Part shown: piece after piece, positions 8,655 to 19,138 of the stretch
How positions within the stretch are numbered: the stretch's first letter is position 1
Layout: each line of letters opens with the position of its first letter
DNA from: Marivita sp.
GTDB lineage: Bacteria; Pseudomonadota; Alphaproteobacteria; Rhodobacterales; Rhodobacteraceae
Reading direction: 5' to 3'
Assembly: GCF_020055675.1 (NCBI RefSeq)
Contig: NZ_JAIPUS010000001.1
Span: 124,001 to 188,000, forward strand
DNA: 64,000 nucleotides
The notes under the pieces: generated by a model
Databases searched by the model: none
Seen by the model: only the letters and a program-made list of their open reading frames with translations
Told to the model about the DNA's origin: nothing
Position numbers and translations under genes: made by a program

Positions 8655-10345
8655 AGCAAGACCCGGCTGCCATCCAGGTGCAGGGCCAGTTGGCGCTGAC
8701 ACTCTTGGCGGTTGATCCGGCCGGGTTGGGCGGACTTCACCTGCGCGCGAGGGCAGGGCCGGTCCGGGACCGGTTTTGTGCTCCGATCAAGATATTTTTT
8801 CCCAGTTCGCGCCGTATCTCACCGTCGATCTCCGATCTTCAGCTCTTTGGCGGTGTCGATATCGGCGAAACCCTGACGCGGGGTAGGCTGGTGCATGCCA
8901 AGGGTCTGCTCGACGCGCCGACACCGCTCGTCTTCACGATGGCGGAACGCTGCGAACCCGGGCTTGCAGCGCGGCTGGCGCAGGGGCTCGATTCCGGCGT
9001 CGGTCATGCGCTGATCCTGCTGGACGAAGGGGCGGAGGATGATGAAATCGCCCCAACCACGCTAACCGAGCGGCTGGCCTTTCGCGTCGATCTTGATGGT
9101 TTGCGGCATGCAGACCTGCCCAGCCTCGTGATCCCCGATGCCGATGTGGACCGGGCCCGCGAGGCTCTGACCGATGTGAATATCCCCCAGGATGTGCCAA
9201 CGGCGCTTGCCGTGACGGCAATCCGCTTCGGCATCGGGTCCCTGCGCGCGCCCCTTCTGGCGCTTGCGGCCGCGCGGGCGAATGCCGCCTTGAACAACCG
9301 GGACGCGGTCAATCAGGACGATCTTCAGATCGCGGTTCAACTGGTTTTCGCCCATCGCGCCACGCAACTGCCAGCCGAGGAGGAGGAAGACGACCCACAG
9401 GATGACAGTCAACCGGACGACACGCCGGACGATCAAGCACCTGATGATCAGGACGACACTGATCTGGCTCTACCCGACGAGCTCTTGATCGAGGCGGTGA
9501 AGGCGATGTTGCCCTATGATGTGCTGTCCATGCTCGAAGGATCGGGCCGCACCAAAACCGGCGGCGGAAGCGGCGGTGCAGGGCAGAAGAAACGGGGTAA
9601 TCGGCGCGGACGGCCTTTGCCCTCGCGGCGGGGACGGCTGGATGGGGGCAACCGGATTGATCTTGTCGCCACCCTGCGTGCCGCGGTTCCGTGGCAAACG
9701 ATCCGCCGCAAGCAAAATCCCGAACGCTCCGGCGTGTTGATTCAGCCATCGGACATCCATGTGAAAGTCTACCAGGAAGTGTCCGACCGTCTTCTGATCT
9801 TTGCCGTGGATGCCTCGGGCTCGTCCGCCGTGGCCCGCCTGGCCGAGGCGAAAGGCGCGGTCGAGCTGATGCTGGCTGACGCCTATGCCCGCCGCGATCA
9901 TGTGTCACTTGTTGCCTTTCGCGGTGAAAGCGCCGATCTGATCCTGCCGCCAACGCGGTCTCTGGTGCAAACCAAGCGCCGACTTGCCGGTCTGCCCGGC
10001 GGCGGCGGTACACCGCTGGCCGCCGGTCTCAAGGCTGCGGCAGAGCTGGCGCAACGCGCGCGCGCGCAAGGGATGTCGCCGTCGGTCGCGGTGCTGACGG
10101 ATGGGCGTGCCAATGTCCCGCTGCCGGGAAAATCGGGACGCGCCGCTGCGCAGGGTGATGCCCAGGCGATGGCGCGGCATATCCGGGCGCTCAGGATCCC
10201 GAGCGCTATGATCGACACATCCGTACGGCCGCACCGCGATCTTCGTACGCTTTGCGACGTGATGGGCGCGCAGTACATCCCACTTCCCCGTGCTGATGCC
10301 AAAGGTCTGAGCCGAGCCATCGACACCGCTTTGGGTGAGAGCTGA
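8651..10345 (+). CDS. bchD: Magnesium chelatase subunit D BchD
   Basis: AAA-like N-terminus, acidic linker (EEEEDDPQDDSQPDDTPDDQAPDDQDD), VWA domain LLIFAVDASGSSAVARLAEAKGAVELML. Confidence 0.95.
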   Translation: MKQDPAAIQVQGQLALTLLAVDPAGLGGLHLRARAGPVRDRFCAPIKIFFPSSRRISPSISDLQLFGGVDIGETLTRGRLVHAKGLLDAPTPLVFTMAERCEPGLAARLAQGLDSGVGHALILLDEGAEDDEIAPTTLTERLAFRVDLDGLRHADLPSLVIPDADVDRAREALTDVNIPQDVPTALAVTAIRFGIGSLRAPLLALAAARANAALNNRDAVNQDDLQIAVQLVFAHRATQLPAEEEEDDPQDDSQPDDTPDDQAPDDQDDTDLALPDELLIEAVKAMLPYDVLSMLEGSGRTKTGGGSGGAGQKKRGNRRGRPLPSRRGRLDGGNRIDLVATLRAAVPWQTIRRKQNPERSGVLIQPSDIHVKVYQEVSDRLLIFAVDASGSSAVARLAEAKGAVELMLADAYARRDHVSLVAFRGESADLILPPTRSLVQTKRRLAGLPGGGGTPLAAGLKAAAELAQRARAQGMSPSVAVLTDGRANVPLPGKSGRAAAQGDAQAMARHIRALRIPSAMIDTSVRPHRDLRTLCDVMGAQYIPLPRADAKGLSRAIDTALGES

Positions 10346-10346
10346 C

Positions 10347-11201
10347 ATGGGGGTGGTTGACCTCTCGATGGAGTGGCCACACGCAGAACACTCGCGCATC
10401 GTGCAGGTACGCCCCCATCGCTGGCATGTTCAGGAAATGGGGCAGGGCGAAACCGTCCTGCTGCTGCACGGCGCCAGCGGCTCTACCCATTCGTGGCGTG
10501 ACGTGATGACCGATCTGGCCCGGGATCATCATGTCGTGGCGGTTGATCTTCCGGGCCATGGTCAGACAAAGCTGGGCTCGCGCCACCGGTCGTCCTTGTC
10601 TCTGATGGCGCAGGATCTGCAAAGCCTGATCGACCACGAAGGTTGGGTTCCAAAGGCGATCCTTGCGCATTCCGCAGGCGCGGCCCTCGGGCTACGTCTT
10701 TTGCAAGTCGCGAATAAAGACATTCAGCTTGTCGCGGTCAATCCGGCCCTGACGCCCTTCAAGGGGTTGGCGGGTGTGCTCTTTCCCATCGCGGCGCGTC
10801 TGGTCGCGCTCAGTCCGGCGATGGCCAAGCTGATCAAGCGGCGCATGGCAGGTCCAGGGCAGGTGGTGTCCCTGATGGAAACCACCGGCTCCAAGATCTC
10901 GCCCGAAGGTCTGAACCTGTATGCCAAGCTTTTTCGCAGCGAGTCGCACCTGGATGGCGCGTTGCTGATGATGGCGCAGTGGAAACTGGACGGGCTTGTT
11001 GCGGATCTGCCCAAGATCACCGCGCCCTGCACGTTTATCGTCGGCACGAACGACAAGGCGGTGCCGCCTTCGTCTGTCTTTGACAGTGCACGCAAAATGC
11101 CGAATGCGGAGGTTATCGCGTATGACGGATACGGGCATCTTCTGCACGAGGAAGCACCCAGCCTGGTTGCTGATCACCTGCGCGCGGATCTGCGCAAGTA
11201 G
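10347..11201 (+). CDS. bchO: Alpha/beta hydrolase BchO, putative magnesium chelatase accessory protein
   Basis: HGASGSTHSWRDVMTDLARDHHVVAVDLPGHGQT, AHSAGAALGLRL; follows bchID. Confidence 0.9.
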   Translation: MGVVDLSMEWPHAEHSRIVQVRPHRWHVQEMGQGETVLLLHGASGSTHSWRDVMTDLARDHHVVAVDLPGHGQTKLGSRHRSSLSLMAQDLQSLIDHEGWVPKAILAHSAGAALGLRLLQVANKDIQLVAVNPALTPFKGLAGVLFPIAARLVALSPAMAKLIKRRMAGPGQVVSLMETTGSKISPEGLNLYAKLFRSESHLDGALLMMAQWKLDGLVADLPKITAPCTFIVGTNDKAVPPSSVFDSARKMPNAEVIAYDGYGHLLHEEAPSLVADHLRADLRK

Positions 11202-11761
11202 ACATAGAACGCCCCGCCGCCGCCGTGGCGGATATGCGCCTCTGACACATCCAGAACCGCCGTCTGCAACGGTGCCATCCTGAGCCAGATCGGCACCTGC
11301 CTTTTCAACACGCCGCGCTGGCGTGGCATCGGGTCGTGCGGATCCTCCTGCTGGCCCTTGCCCGTGATGACAAGAACAAGGCGCAACCCGCGTGAATAGG
11401 AAGTCAGGATAAAGCGGGACAATGCCGGATGCGCCTGATCCAGCGTCATGCCATGCAGGTCGATCCGGGCCTCGGGTGCGAGTTTGCCACGCCGCATCTT
11501 GCCAAAGGTCTTGTTGTCCATCGCCGGTTTGGACCGCGTCGATGGCTGCGGCGTGCTGATTTGGCTTTGTGGCCGCGGCGCCTTGGTACCAACATCGAAC
11601 GCCTTGTACAGGTCGTCCATCGGCGCGGGATCGCGTGACTTCTCGGGGCTTGGCGTCGGCGCGGCCCTTTCGCGGCGCAACGCTTCGGGCAGCGGCGTCG
11701 TCGAATGGGCAACTTTTTGCCAAAGCTCCCGTTCTTCCGGATGGAGCTTGCGGCGGGTCAT
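11174..11761 (-). CDS. Smr domain protein
   Basis: RIDLHGMTLDQAHPALSRFI...LRLVLVITGKG; 3' end overlaps bchO by 28 bp (convergent). Confidence 0.9.
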   Translation of the reverse strand: MTRRKLHPEERELWQKVAHSTTPLPEALRRERAAPTPSPEKSRDPAPMDDLYKAFDVGTKAPRPQSQISTPQPSTRSKPAMDNKTFGKMRRGKLAPEARIDLHGMTLDQAHPALSRFILTSYSRGLRLVLVITGKGQQEDPHDPMPRQRGVLKRQVPIWLRMAPLQTAVLDVSEAHIRHGGGGAFYVYLRRSARR

Positions 11762-12801
11762 TGCAAAGTCTCCGGCAGGAACGCGTAGGCGCGCTGGATC
11801 GGCATCAGGACAACCATGCGGCCGGGATCCTTGATCCGCCCAGCCATTTGCCCGGCTTCATCTCCGGTGCCGAAAAACACATCCGCGCGCTGCGCACCCT
11901 TGATCGCGGAACCGGTGTCCTGCGCCACCATGAGCCGCCGCAACGGATCATTCCCGTCTTTTTCGATCCAGACAGGTGCCCCCAAAGGCGTGGTGGCAGG
12001 ATCGACAGCGATCGAACGCATCGGCGTTATCGACCGGTTCATCGCACCAAGTGGCCCCAGGTCGGCAGGCACCTGGCTCACCTCGCGGAAAAAGACGTAG
12101 GACTCATTGTGAAACAACAGAGCCTCGCCATCCATCGGGTTGCGTCGCACCCAGTTCTTGATCACCTCTGCCGAGACCTGATGCGCGTCATACATGCCGC
12201 GCCGGACCAGTTCTTGTCCGATCGATCGATATGCGTGTCCGTTCGCGCCGCCATACCCGACGCGGATCATGCGCCCGTCGCGATAGCGGATACGGCCCGA
12301 CCCTTGCACTTGCAGGAAGAAAAGCTCCACGGGGTCATCGACCCAGGCAATTTCCAGCCCCCGGTTGTCCATCACACCGCTGGTCAGGATGTCCCGGCGG
12401 GTCAGCCATGGGCGCCGGTCATTCGCTTCCGGCGGCATCTTGTAGACGGGATAGCGGTAGGTTGGCGTGCGCACCGGGGAGCCTGACAATTCCGGCTCGA
12501 AATAGCCGGTGAACAAGGGCTCTTGGCCATCTGTAATCAGCATGGGCCGAAAGAACAGTTCGAAAAATTGCCGGGCGTCGGTCGCATCGAAGGCAAGCGC
12601 ACACAGCGCGGCCCAATCGGGTTCATCAAGGTCGATGCACGTGTTCTTGAACACCGTCAGGGCCGCATCGTGGTCGTCTGCGGCCCATCCGTTCAGATCC
12701 TCGAAGCCAAGGATCGCATATCGGGTTTCCGGCTCATTCGGCACAGCAGGTCCTGTCATCAGAACGCTCACGCTTAGCGCTGCGCCGAGCCGCCGAATCA
12801 T
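11758..12801 (-). CDS. mltA: Membrane-bound lytic murein transglycosylase A (MltA)
   Basis: PLFTGYFEPELSGSPVRTPTYRYPVYKMP; VQGSGRIRYRDGRMIRVGYGGANGHAYRSIG; VAQDTGSAIKGAQRADVFFGTGDEAG. Confidence 0.93.
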   Translation of the reverse strand: MIRRLGAALSVSVLMTGPAVPNEPETRYAILGFEDLNGWAADDHDAALTVFKNTCIDLDEPDWAALCALAFDATDARQFFELFFRPMLITDGQEPLFTGYFEPELSGSPVRTPTYRYPVYKMPPEANDRRPWLTRRDILTSGVMDNRGLEIAWVDDPVELFFLQVQGSGRIRYRDGRMIRVGYGGANGHAYRSIGQELVRRGMYDAHQVSAEVIKNWVRRNPMDGEALLFHNESYVFFREVSQVPADLGPLGAMNRSITPMRSIAVDPATTPLGAPVWIEKDGNDPLRRLMVAQDTGSAIKGAQRADVFFGTGDEAGQMAGRIKDPGRMVVLMPIQRAYAFLPETLQ

Positions 12802-13457
12802 TCGCCGGTGGCGACAAGCTGCCAGTTCGGATCATCTGCGCCCATGCGGCGGGCGAAGGTCCAGACATCTTTTTGCCGCTTCACCTGTGTCGGCGATCCC
12901 TCGATCACCTCACCCGAGCTGTCGCGAACGACATATGTCAACTCGCCGATGTACTTCACCGTGATTTCCGCCGTTTGCGAGGTCTCGTCGAAGCTCGCAT
13001 CGAAAAGCGACAATTCCCGCACACCGATGAACTCTGCTTCGACAGTCAGGCCCTGTTCTTCCCGCGTCTCAAGAACCTCGGCAAAGGTGTCCGCGACATC
13101 GGGTGCCAGAAGTGGTCGGATCTCGTCCATTTCGCCGCGTTCGAACCCCATCAGGATCATCTCGTAAGCGCCGCGCGCGCCACCGAGGAAATCGCCTACG
13201 CCGAAGGACGGCTCGACACGTTTCATCCGGGCCAGAGCGTCAGCGGCATCGCTGTTCGCATCGACATGGTCGACGATGTCGTGGTCCGGCCCGCCTTCGA
13301 TCACTTCGAAGTCGCGTCTGGCCGATGGGCCAGTGTCCTCCCGGGGGGCGGATGGCTTTTCAAATCCTTCTCGGGTGCCAAGCACACTCTTCAAACGAAG
13401 GATCAAAAATACGGCGATGCCGGCAAGCACCAAAAGCTGTAGCAGCGGAGAATTCAT
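12798..13457 (-). CDS. Tim44-like domain protein
   Basis: N-terminal TM segment; FEVIEGG...GARGAYEMILMGFERGEMDEIRPLLAPDVADTFAEVLETREEQGLTVEAEFIGV...DVWTFARRMGADDPNWQLVATGE. Confidence 0.85.
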   Translation of the reverse strand: MNSPLLQLLVLAGIAVFLILRLKSVLGTREGFEKPSAPREDTGPSARRDFEVIEGGPDHDIVDHVDANSDAADALARMKRVEPSFGVGDFLGGARGAYEMILMGFERGEMDEIRPLLAPDVADTFAEVLETREEQGLTVEAEFIGVRELSLFDASFDETSQTAEITVKYIGELTYVVRDSSGEVIEGSPTQVKRQKDVWTFARRMGADDPNWQLVATGE

Positions 13458-13561
13458 CAGGACCTCGCCCAGACCAAAGTGGAAACATCGTTCTTCGATC
13501 CCTATGTAGGTGTTGGGCGCGACTTAGTCCACCGCGCGCCCGGTGAAAGGAGTGCCTTGCC

Positions 13562-14056
13562 ATGTGGCTATTTGTGCCTTTTGTAGCAGTTCCGCTGGTC
13601 GAGATCGGTCTTTTCATCCAGGTCGGCGGGTGGATCGGGCTCTGGCCCACTCTGCTGATTGTCGTTCTCACAGCTGTGCTTGGCACGTATCTGGTGCGGT
13701 CGCAGGGGATCATGGCGATGAATAACCTGCGGGGGTCGTTCTCTCGGCTGGAAGACCCGTCAGAACCCTTGGCCCACGGTGCGATGATCCTGATTGCAGG
13801 CGCATTACTGCTCACTCCGGGTTTTTTTACCGACGGGGTCGGTTTTTCCCTCCTTGCGCCGCCGATCCGGGCGGCGCTGATCCGCCACGCGCGCAAGCAC
13901 ATCAAGGTGAAGCGGTTTGATATGGGACCCGATCATCCCCCATATGGCCCGGACCCCCGCACACCGCCGCGTGACGCGGTCATCGACGGCGATTTTCATG
14001 ATGTGACGGAGTCCAAAAAGCCCAACCATGATGGTTCCGGCTGGACGAAGCATTGA
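13562..14056 (+). CDS. FxsA family membrane protein
   Basis: MWLFVPFVAVPLVEIGLFIQVGGWIGLWPTLLIVVLTAVLGTYLVRSQG...ILIAGALLLTPGFFTD. Confidence 0.92.
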   Translation: MWLFVPFVAVPLVEIGLFIQVGGWIGLWPTLLIVVLTAVLGTYLVRSQGIMAMNNLRGSFSRLEDPSEPLAHGAMILIAGALLLTPGFFTDGVGFSLLAPPIRAALIRHARKHIKVKRFDMGPDHPPYGPDPRTPPRDAVIDGDFHDVTESKKPNHDGSGWTKH

Positions 14057-14122
14057 GGCTTGCAAAAACCGCTGGTAAGCACCAATCAGCTTTCACAACT
14101 GCGTGACCCGAGGGAGATACAC

Positions 14123-14632
14123 ATGGCTGATACGCCTGAAACCACTGGAAACGGCGCCGCTGAACAGCAGGCCGCTCCTGTCAAAATGAACGTCATGGCA
14201 CAATTCGTGCGGGATTTGTCGTTTGAAAACATTCTCGCACAAAAAGGCGTGCAGGGAGACGTGCAGCCCGATGTGCAAGTTCAGGTGAACCTGGACGCCA
14301 AGAAGCGGACCGCCGATCATCAATACGAGGTGATCATGAAGCTACAGGTCACATCAAAGGCAAAGGAAAGCGGCGACACCCTGTTCGTGCTCGAGTTGGA
14401 ATATGCCGGTGTTTTCCACGTCGAAAACGTACCTGACGAACAACTGCACCCATTCCTTCTGATCGAATGCCCGCGGATGATCTTCCCCTTCGTGCGCCGC
14501 ATCGTCAGCGACGTGACCCGCGATGGTGGCTTCCCGCCGCTTAACCTTGAAACGATTGATTTCCTTCAGCTTTATCGCAGCGAACTGGCCCGCCGCAACA
14601 GCGAGCAGCAATCAGAAAAAGCCGACGCGTAA
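14123..14632 (+). CDS. secB: Protein-export chaperone SecB
   Basis: VMAQFVRDLSFENILAQKG...YAGVFHVENVPDEQLHPFLLIECPRMIFPFVRRIVSDVTRDGGFPPLNLETIDFLQLYR. Confidence 0.96.
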   Translation: MADTPETTGNGAAEQQAAPVKMNVMAQFVRDLSFENILAQKGVQGDVQPDVQVQVNLDAKKRTADHQYEVIMKLQVTSKAKESGDTLFVLELEYAGVFHVENVPDEQLHPFLLIECPRMIFPFVRRIVSDVTRDGGFPPLNLETIDFLQLYRSELARRNSEQQSEKADA

Positions 14633-14636
14633 GCGG

Positions 14637-15326
14637 TCAGAGCCGCTTCCACAAAGCGGCATCCCCAAGCGTTTCGACAAAGGCGGCATGTGCCGCCTTT
14701 TCACTATCCGACAGTCGGGATGGCAAGGGGTCCGGGCGCGGTCTCGGACGCCAATCGCCGATGTCACTGCCTTCGGTCATCCCGCCTTGCGACACGTTGA
14801 GCGCAAAATCCGGCTGTTTGCCGCCGATCAGTTCAAGATAGACTTCAGCCAAGATTTCGGAATCGAGAAGCGCGCCGTGCAGTGTCCGCGACGAGTTGTC
14901 GATCCCGAACCGGCGACACAGCGCATCAAGCGATGCTGGCGATCCGGGAAATCGGCGCCGGGCGATTGCCAGCGTATCAATCGCCTGATCCATTGGGATC
15001 ACGGCCCGCCTGACCCAGGACAACTCCGCATTGAGGAATTTCATGTCGAAGGCTGCGTTATGGATCACCAGCTTCGCATCTCCGATAAATTCAACAAAGG
15101 CCTGCGCGATGCTGGAAAACACCGGCTTGTCCCGCAGGAAATCATCACCCAGCCCATGCACCTCGAACGCCTCCTGCGGCATGCCGCGTTCGGGGTTGAT
15201 ATATTGGTGATACGTGTTTCCCGTTGGCACATGATTGAAAAGCTCGACGGCGCCGATCTCGACGATCCTGTCCCCTTGATCCGGCTCGAACCCGGTTGTT
15301 TCCGTATCAAGAACAATCTCACGCAT
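14637..15326 (-). CDS. dnaQ: DNA polymerase III epsilon subunit
   Basis: [59 protein letters not shown] (DnaQ exonuclease). Confidence 0.96.
   Translation of the reverse strand: MREIVLDTETTGFEPDQGDRIVEIGAVELFNHVPTGNTYHQYINPERGMPQEAFEVHGLGDDFLRDKPVFSSIAQAFVEFIGDAKLVIHNAAFDMKFLNAELSWVRRAVIPMDQAIDTLAIARRRFPGSPASLDALCRRFGIDNSSRTLHGALLDSEILAEVYLELIGGKQPDFALNVSQGGMTEGSDIGDWRPRPRPDPLPSRLSDSEKAAHAAFVETLGDAALWKRL
14679..14701 (+). terminator. Intrinsic terminator for secB lying inside convergent dnaQ coding sequence
   Basis: AAAGGCGGC-atgt-GCCGCCTTT plus T; about 47 bp downstream of the secB stop. Confidence 0.6.
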
Positions 15327-15912
15327 CGGTCATGTATCTCCTGATGTCTGACACCACATCGTGAACCTGCTGGCGTGCGTGTTCAAGCGTATCGGTCTCG
15401 ATCACGTAATCCGACCGGTGGCATTTCTCTGCATTTGACATCTGTTTGTCACGGATCGACGAAAATTGATCGCGGGTCATCGTCTGACGCGCCATAACCC
15501 GGTTTTCCTGTATGTCCGCCGAAACAGTGACACATGTCACCGCGTCCATCTCTGTTTCGGACCCGGTTTCGAAAAGCAGGGGAATGTCGAACACGATGAT
15601 ATCTGCCTCTGCCTCATCGGCAAAGCGCGCTCGATCCGCGCGTACCAAGGGATGCACGATATTTTCGATCTGACGGAGCGCGTCCGGGTCCGCATCAATG
15701 ACCTGCCGCAACGCCGTGCGATCCACCACATCCGCTACGACCGCATCCGGGAACAAATCACCGATAGCCGCCACCGCAGAACCGCCTTTGGCGTAAAGAC
15801 GGTGCACCGCCGCATCTGCATCCCAGACTGCGCATCCCGCATCGGAAAACATCCGGGCAGTGGTCGACTTGCCCATACCGATAGATCCGGTGAGCCCCAA
15901 CCTGAAGGTCAC
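15319..15912 (-). CDS. coaE: Dephospho-CoA kinase
   Basis: [38 protein letters not shown]. Confidence 0.95.
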   Translation of the reverse strand: MTFRLGLTGSIGMGKSTTARMFSDAGCAVWDADAAVHRLYAKGGSAVAAIGDLFPDAVVADVVDRTALRQVIDADPDALRQIENIVHPLVRADRARFADEAEADIIVFDIPLLFETGSETEMDAVTCVTVSADIQENRVMARQTMTRDQFSSIRDKQMSNAEKCHRSDYVIETDTLEHARQQVHDVVSDIRRYMTDA

Positions 15913-16742
15913 TGCAAGACCGCTTTGCGGATGTTTTCATCGACGTCGGGCCGTTTTCCAAACCAGTGTTCGAACCCCGGCACGGCCTGATGCAGCAACA
16001 TGCCCAAACCGTCCACCACGCGGCATCCCTTTTCCTCGGCGGTGGCAAGCAAACCTGTCCGCAGGGGGCTATAAACAAGGTCGGCCACGATCACGCCTAG
16101 TTTCAATCCATCCAGCGGGACGCCCATTTCCCTATGTCCGGTCATGCCAAGCGAGGTCGTGTTCACGACCAGATCCGAATCGGCAAGACTATTCCCGGCG
16201 TCCGCCCAATCCGCAACCTCGATCCGATTGCCAAAATCGTCCCGTAATTTTTCGGCACGCTCTCGGGTCCGGTTGGTCAGGATGATCCGCGGCACGCCAA
16301 CATCCAGCAAAGAGAACAGTACCGCGCGCGCCGCGCCTCCGGCACCAAACACCACCGCCGTCCCGGATTTCGGGTTCCAGTTCGGAACAGTCTGGCGAAT
16401 ATTCTCGATGAACCCATATCCATCGGTGTTATCCGCGAGAATCCGCCCATCCTTTTGAAAAGTCAGCGTATTCGCCGCACCGATCACTGTGGCACGGTCA
16501 GTGATCTCGTCAGCGATATTCATCACGGTTTCCTTGTGCGGAATCGTGACATTGGCCCCGACAAAACCAAGGTCCGGCAAACGCGGCAACAGGTCCGTCA
16601 GGTCATCCGGTGCGATATCCAGCGGGATATAATGCCCCGGTATCCCATATTTGCGAAGCCAGTAGCCATGCACATCCGGGCTCTTGGAGTGGGCAATCGG
16701 GTGGCCGATCACAGCGGCCAAGGGGATTTTTGCGTTACTCAT
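15909..16742 (-). CDS. aroE: Shikimate dehydrogenase
   Basis: [36 protein letters not shown]...[10 protein letters not shown]...[15 protein letters not shown]. Confidence 0.95.
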   Translation of the reverse strand: MSNAKIPLAAVIGHPIAHSKSPDVHGYWLRKYGIPGHYIPLDIAPDDLTDLLPRLPDLGFVGANVTIPHKETVMNIADEITDRATVIGAANTLTFQKDGRILADNTDGYGFIENIRQTVPNWNPKSGTAVVFGAGGAARAVLFSLLDVGVPRIILTNRTRERAEKLRDDFGNRIEVADWADAGNSLADSDLVVNTTSLGMTGHREMGVPLDGLKLGVIVADLVYSPLRTGLLATAEEKGCRVVDGLGMLLHQAVPGFEHWFGKRPDVDENIRKAVLQ

Positions 16743-17338
16743 CCGTCGATCCGTCCCGTCAATACAAGGTGGTTCAAAAGCTCCAGCAGCGGAAGTCCAA
16801 GCACAGTGAAATAGTCCCCCTGCACCTGTGTAAAGAGCCGCGCGCCTTCTTCTTCCAACTTGTAGGCCCCCACCGAATGGCGCACGCTGTCCCAGTTCCG
16901 CTCTATGTAACTATCGAGAAAAGCATCGGAAAAATCGCGCATCCGGAGCCGGACCACACCGACGTGGCGCCATGTCGGCTTAGCATCCTCGTACAATACC
17001 GCAGCCGATAGCAGCGTGTGGGACGTATTCCGCAAAAGACGTAATTGATCCCGCGCCTCGTCCGGGCTTTTGGGTTTCGACAGCACTGCCTTGTTCACCG
17101 ACAGGACCTGGTCGCAGCCCAGAACCAGAGTTCCGGGCGATTTTTCCGACACCTTGCGCGCCTTCATCTCGGCCAGGGTATCCGCGATATCTCGGGACGC
17201 GGCCTCTTCGGCCTCAAGCGCCTGCCGGATCGACTCCTCATCGATTCGTGCGGGTCGGACATCTATCCTGAGTCCCGCATTTCGTAGGAGGTCTGCTCGG
17301 ATCTGGGAGCCGGATGCGAGGATCAGATCAAGATTCAT
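16739..17338 (-). CDS. maf: Maf family nucleotide pyrophosphatase
   Basis: [25 protein letters not shown]...LVLGCDQVL...[35 protein letters not shown]. Confidence 0.93.
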   Translation of the reverse strand: MNLDLILASGSQIRADLLRNAGLRIDVRPARIDEESIRQALEAEEAASRDIADTLAEMKARKVSEKSPGTLVLGCDQVLSVNKAVLSKPKSPDEARDQLRLLRNTSHTLLSAAVLYEDAKPTWRHVGVVRLRMRDFSDAFLDSYIERNWDSVRHSVGAYKLEEEGARLFTQVQGDYFTVLGLPLLELLNHLVLTGRIDG

Positions 17339-17849
17339 GGGGACAACTCTTCGGACAACCTGGGTTTGTTTACCGGAGTGTTTTGGTGAAAACCGGTCCA
17401 AACGGCAAGGAAGAAGAGAACTCGGCAAGTTGCCCTGTCGTCCAATCCGGGTTCTGCCCCATGTGGAAAGGATAAGTCAGTTGCCCACGCTTGTCTCGTC
17501 AAGTATCGGAAATGCGAGTTTATCCCGGTTTTATCCACAAGAGATATATCTATATATAGACATAATTTCAGGTACTTACGCGCGTTAAATCCATACAGTC
17601 CCGGTTTTGCCCACAAAAGCGCAAGTTCAGTCTGGCCTTGGGATAAGTCTTGAACAGATTGTTAATCCACAGGCAGGGGACGGCACTACTAACCACAAAA
17701 ACTTTACTTTTTTCTTTATTATTTTAACGTGACCCGGACGTTTGACAGCATGCCAAGCCTCGACTAAGAGCAACACAGTCCTGTTCTGGACCTTACTTTC
17801 CTGAGACAACGAAGATACGACTGCCAACCTGCGCAGTCCGGGATATTTC
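17339..17849. other. oriC: Candidate chromosomal replication origin (oriC)
   Basis: AT-rich maf-rho intergenic region; perfect DnaA box TTATCCACA at 17531-17539; one-mismatch box TAATCCACA at 17663-17671; degenerate TTATCC/GGATAA elements at ~17470, ~17519, ~17641; AT-rich tracts agatatatctatatatagacataattt and aaaactttacttttttctttattattttaac; flanking genes on each side mostly transcribed away from it. Confidence 0.75.
17531..17539 (+). promoter_or_regulatory. Perfect DnaA box TTATCCACA
   Basis: Exact 9-mer in the AT-rich maf-rho intergenic region. Confidence 0.75.
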
Positions 17850-19118
17850 ATGACCGAAAAATTGAACCTTGCCGACCTCAAGGCAAAAAGCCCCAAAGAC
17901 CTTCTTTCGATGGCCGAGGAGTTGGAAATCGAAAACGCATCAACGATGCGTAAAGGCGAGATCATGTTCCAGATTCTGCGCGAACGCGCGGATGAAGGGT
18001 GGACGATCTTCGGGGATGGTGTGCTTGAAGTGCTCCAGGACGGCTTCGGTTTCCTTCGCTCGCCTGAGGCAAACTATCTTCCCGGTCCTGACGATATCTA
18101 TGTTTCCCCGGAAATGATCCGCAAGTTTTCACTCCGCACCGGCGATACCATCGACGGTGAGATGAAGGCGCCCGAGGACAACGAGCGATATTTCGCTCTG
18201 CTGAATTGCACGCAGATCAACTTCCAGGAACCAGAACGCGCCCGGCACAAGATTGCCTTCGACAACCTGACACCGCTCTATCCGGACGAGCGGTTGAACA
18301 TGGAAATCGAGGATCCAACGATCAAGGATCGGTCCGCCCGGATTATCGACCTGGTTGCACCGATCGGTAAAGGCCAAAGATCACTCATCGTCGCACCACC
18401 CCGGACGGGCAAAACTGTTTTGTTGCAGAACATTGCGAACTCCATCGAACGCAACCATCCGGAATGCTACCTGATCGTTCTCCTGATCGACGAGCGGCCC
18501 GAAGAGGTCACCGACATGCAGCGCTCGGTCAGGGGCGAGGTCGTTTCCTCCACCTTTGATGAACCGGCGACGCGCCACGTCGCAGTGTCTGAAATGGTGA
18601 TCGAGAAAGCCAAACGCCTCGTGGAGCATAAACGAGATGTAGTGATACTGTTGGACTCGATAACTAGACTTGGTAGAGCGTTCAACACGGTGGTGCCCTC
18701 GTCGGGGAAGGTTCTGACCGGGGGTGTAGACGCGAATGCGTTGCAACGGCCCAAGAGGTTCTTTGGCGCAGCCCGGAATATCGAAGAAGGAGGATCGCTC
18801 ACGATCATCGCGACGGCCCTGATCGATACTGGCAGCCGGATGGATGAAGTGATCTTTGAGGAATTCAAGGGTACGGGCAACTCGGAAATTGTTCTGGATC
18901 GCAAGGTTGCAGACAAGCGCGTGTTCCCATCGATGGACATCCTGAAATCCGGCACGCGCAAGGAAGAACTGCTGGTCGACAAGGGCGATCTCCAGAAAAC
19001 CTTTGTCCTGCGCCGCATCCTGAATCCGATGGGCACAACCGACGCGATCGAATTCCTGCTCTCCAAGCTCAAGCAAACGAAAACAAATTCGGAATTCTTC
19101 GACTCCATGAATTCGTAG
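17850..19118 (+). CDS. rho: Transcription termination factor Rho
   Basis: [43 protein letters not shown]...[21 protein letters not shown]...[11 protein letters not shown]. Confidence 0.98.
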   Translation: MTEKLNLADLKAKSPKDLLSMAEELEIENASTMRKGEIMFQILRERADEGWTIFGDGVLEVLQDGFGFLRSPEANYLPGPDDIYVSPEMIRKFSLRTGDTIDGEMKAPEDNERYFALLNCTQINFQEPERARHKIAFDNLTPLYPDERLNMEIEDPTIKDRSARIIDLVAPIGKGQRSLIVAPPRTGKTVLLQNIANSIERNHPECYLIVLLIDERPEEVTDMQRSVRGEVVSSTFDEPATRHVAVSEMVIEKAKRLVEHKRDVVILLDSITRLGRAFNTVVPSSGKVLTGGVDANALQRPKRFFGAARNIEEGGSLTIIATALIDTGSRMDEVIFEEFKGTGNSEIVLDRKVADKRVFPSMDILKSGTRKEELLVDKGDLQKTFVLRRILNPMGTTDAIEFLLSKLKQTKTNSEFFDSMNS

Positions 19119-19138
19119 ACCAAGCCACGTGAGACATC

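Noticed and set aside
9359-9475. Low-complexity acidic stretch (EEEEDDPQDDSQPDDTPDDQAPDDQDD) considered as an insertion
   Set aside because: This is the normal acidic/proline-rich linker of BchD/ChlD proteins.
17540-17570. agatatatctatatata considered as a promoter TATA-like or repeat element
   Set aside because: Better explained as part of the AT-rich unwinding region of the candidate oriC; not counted separately.
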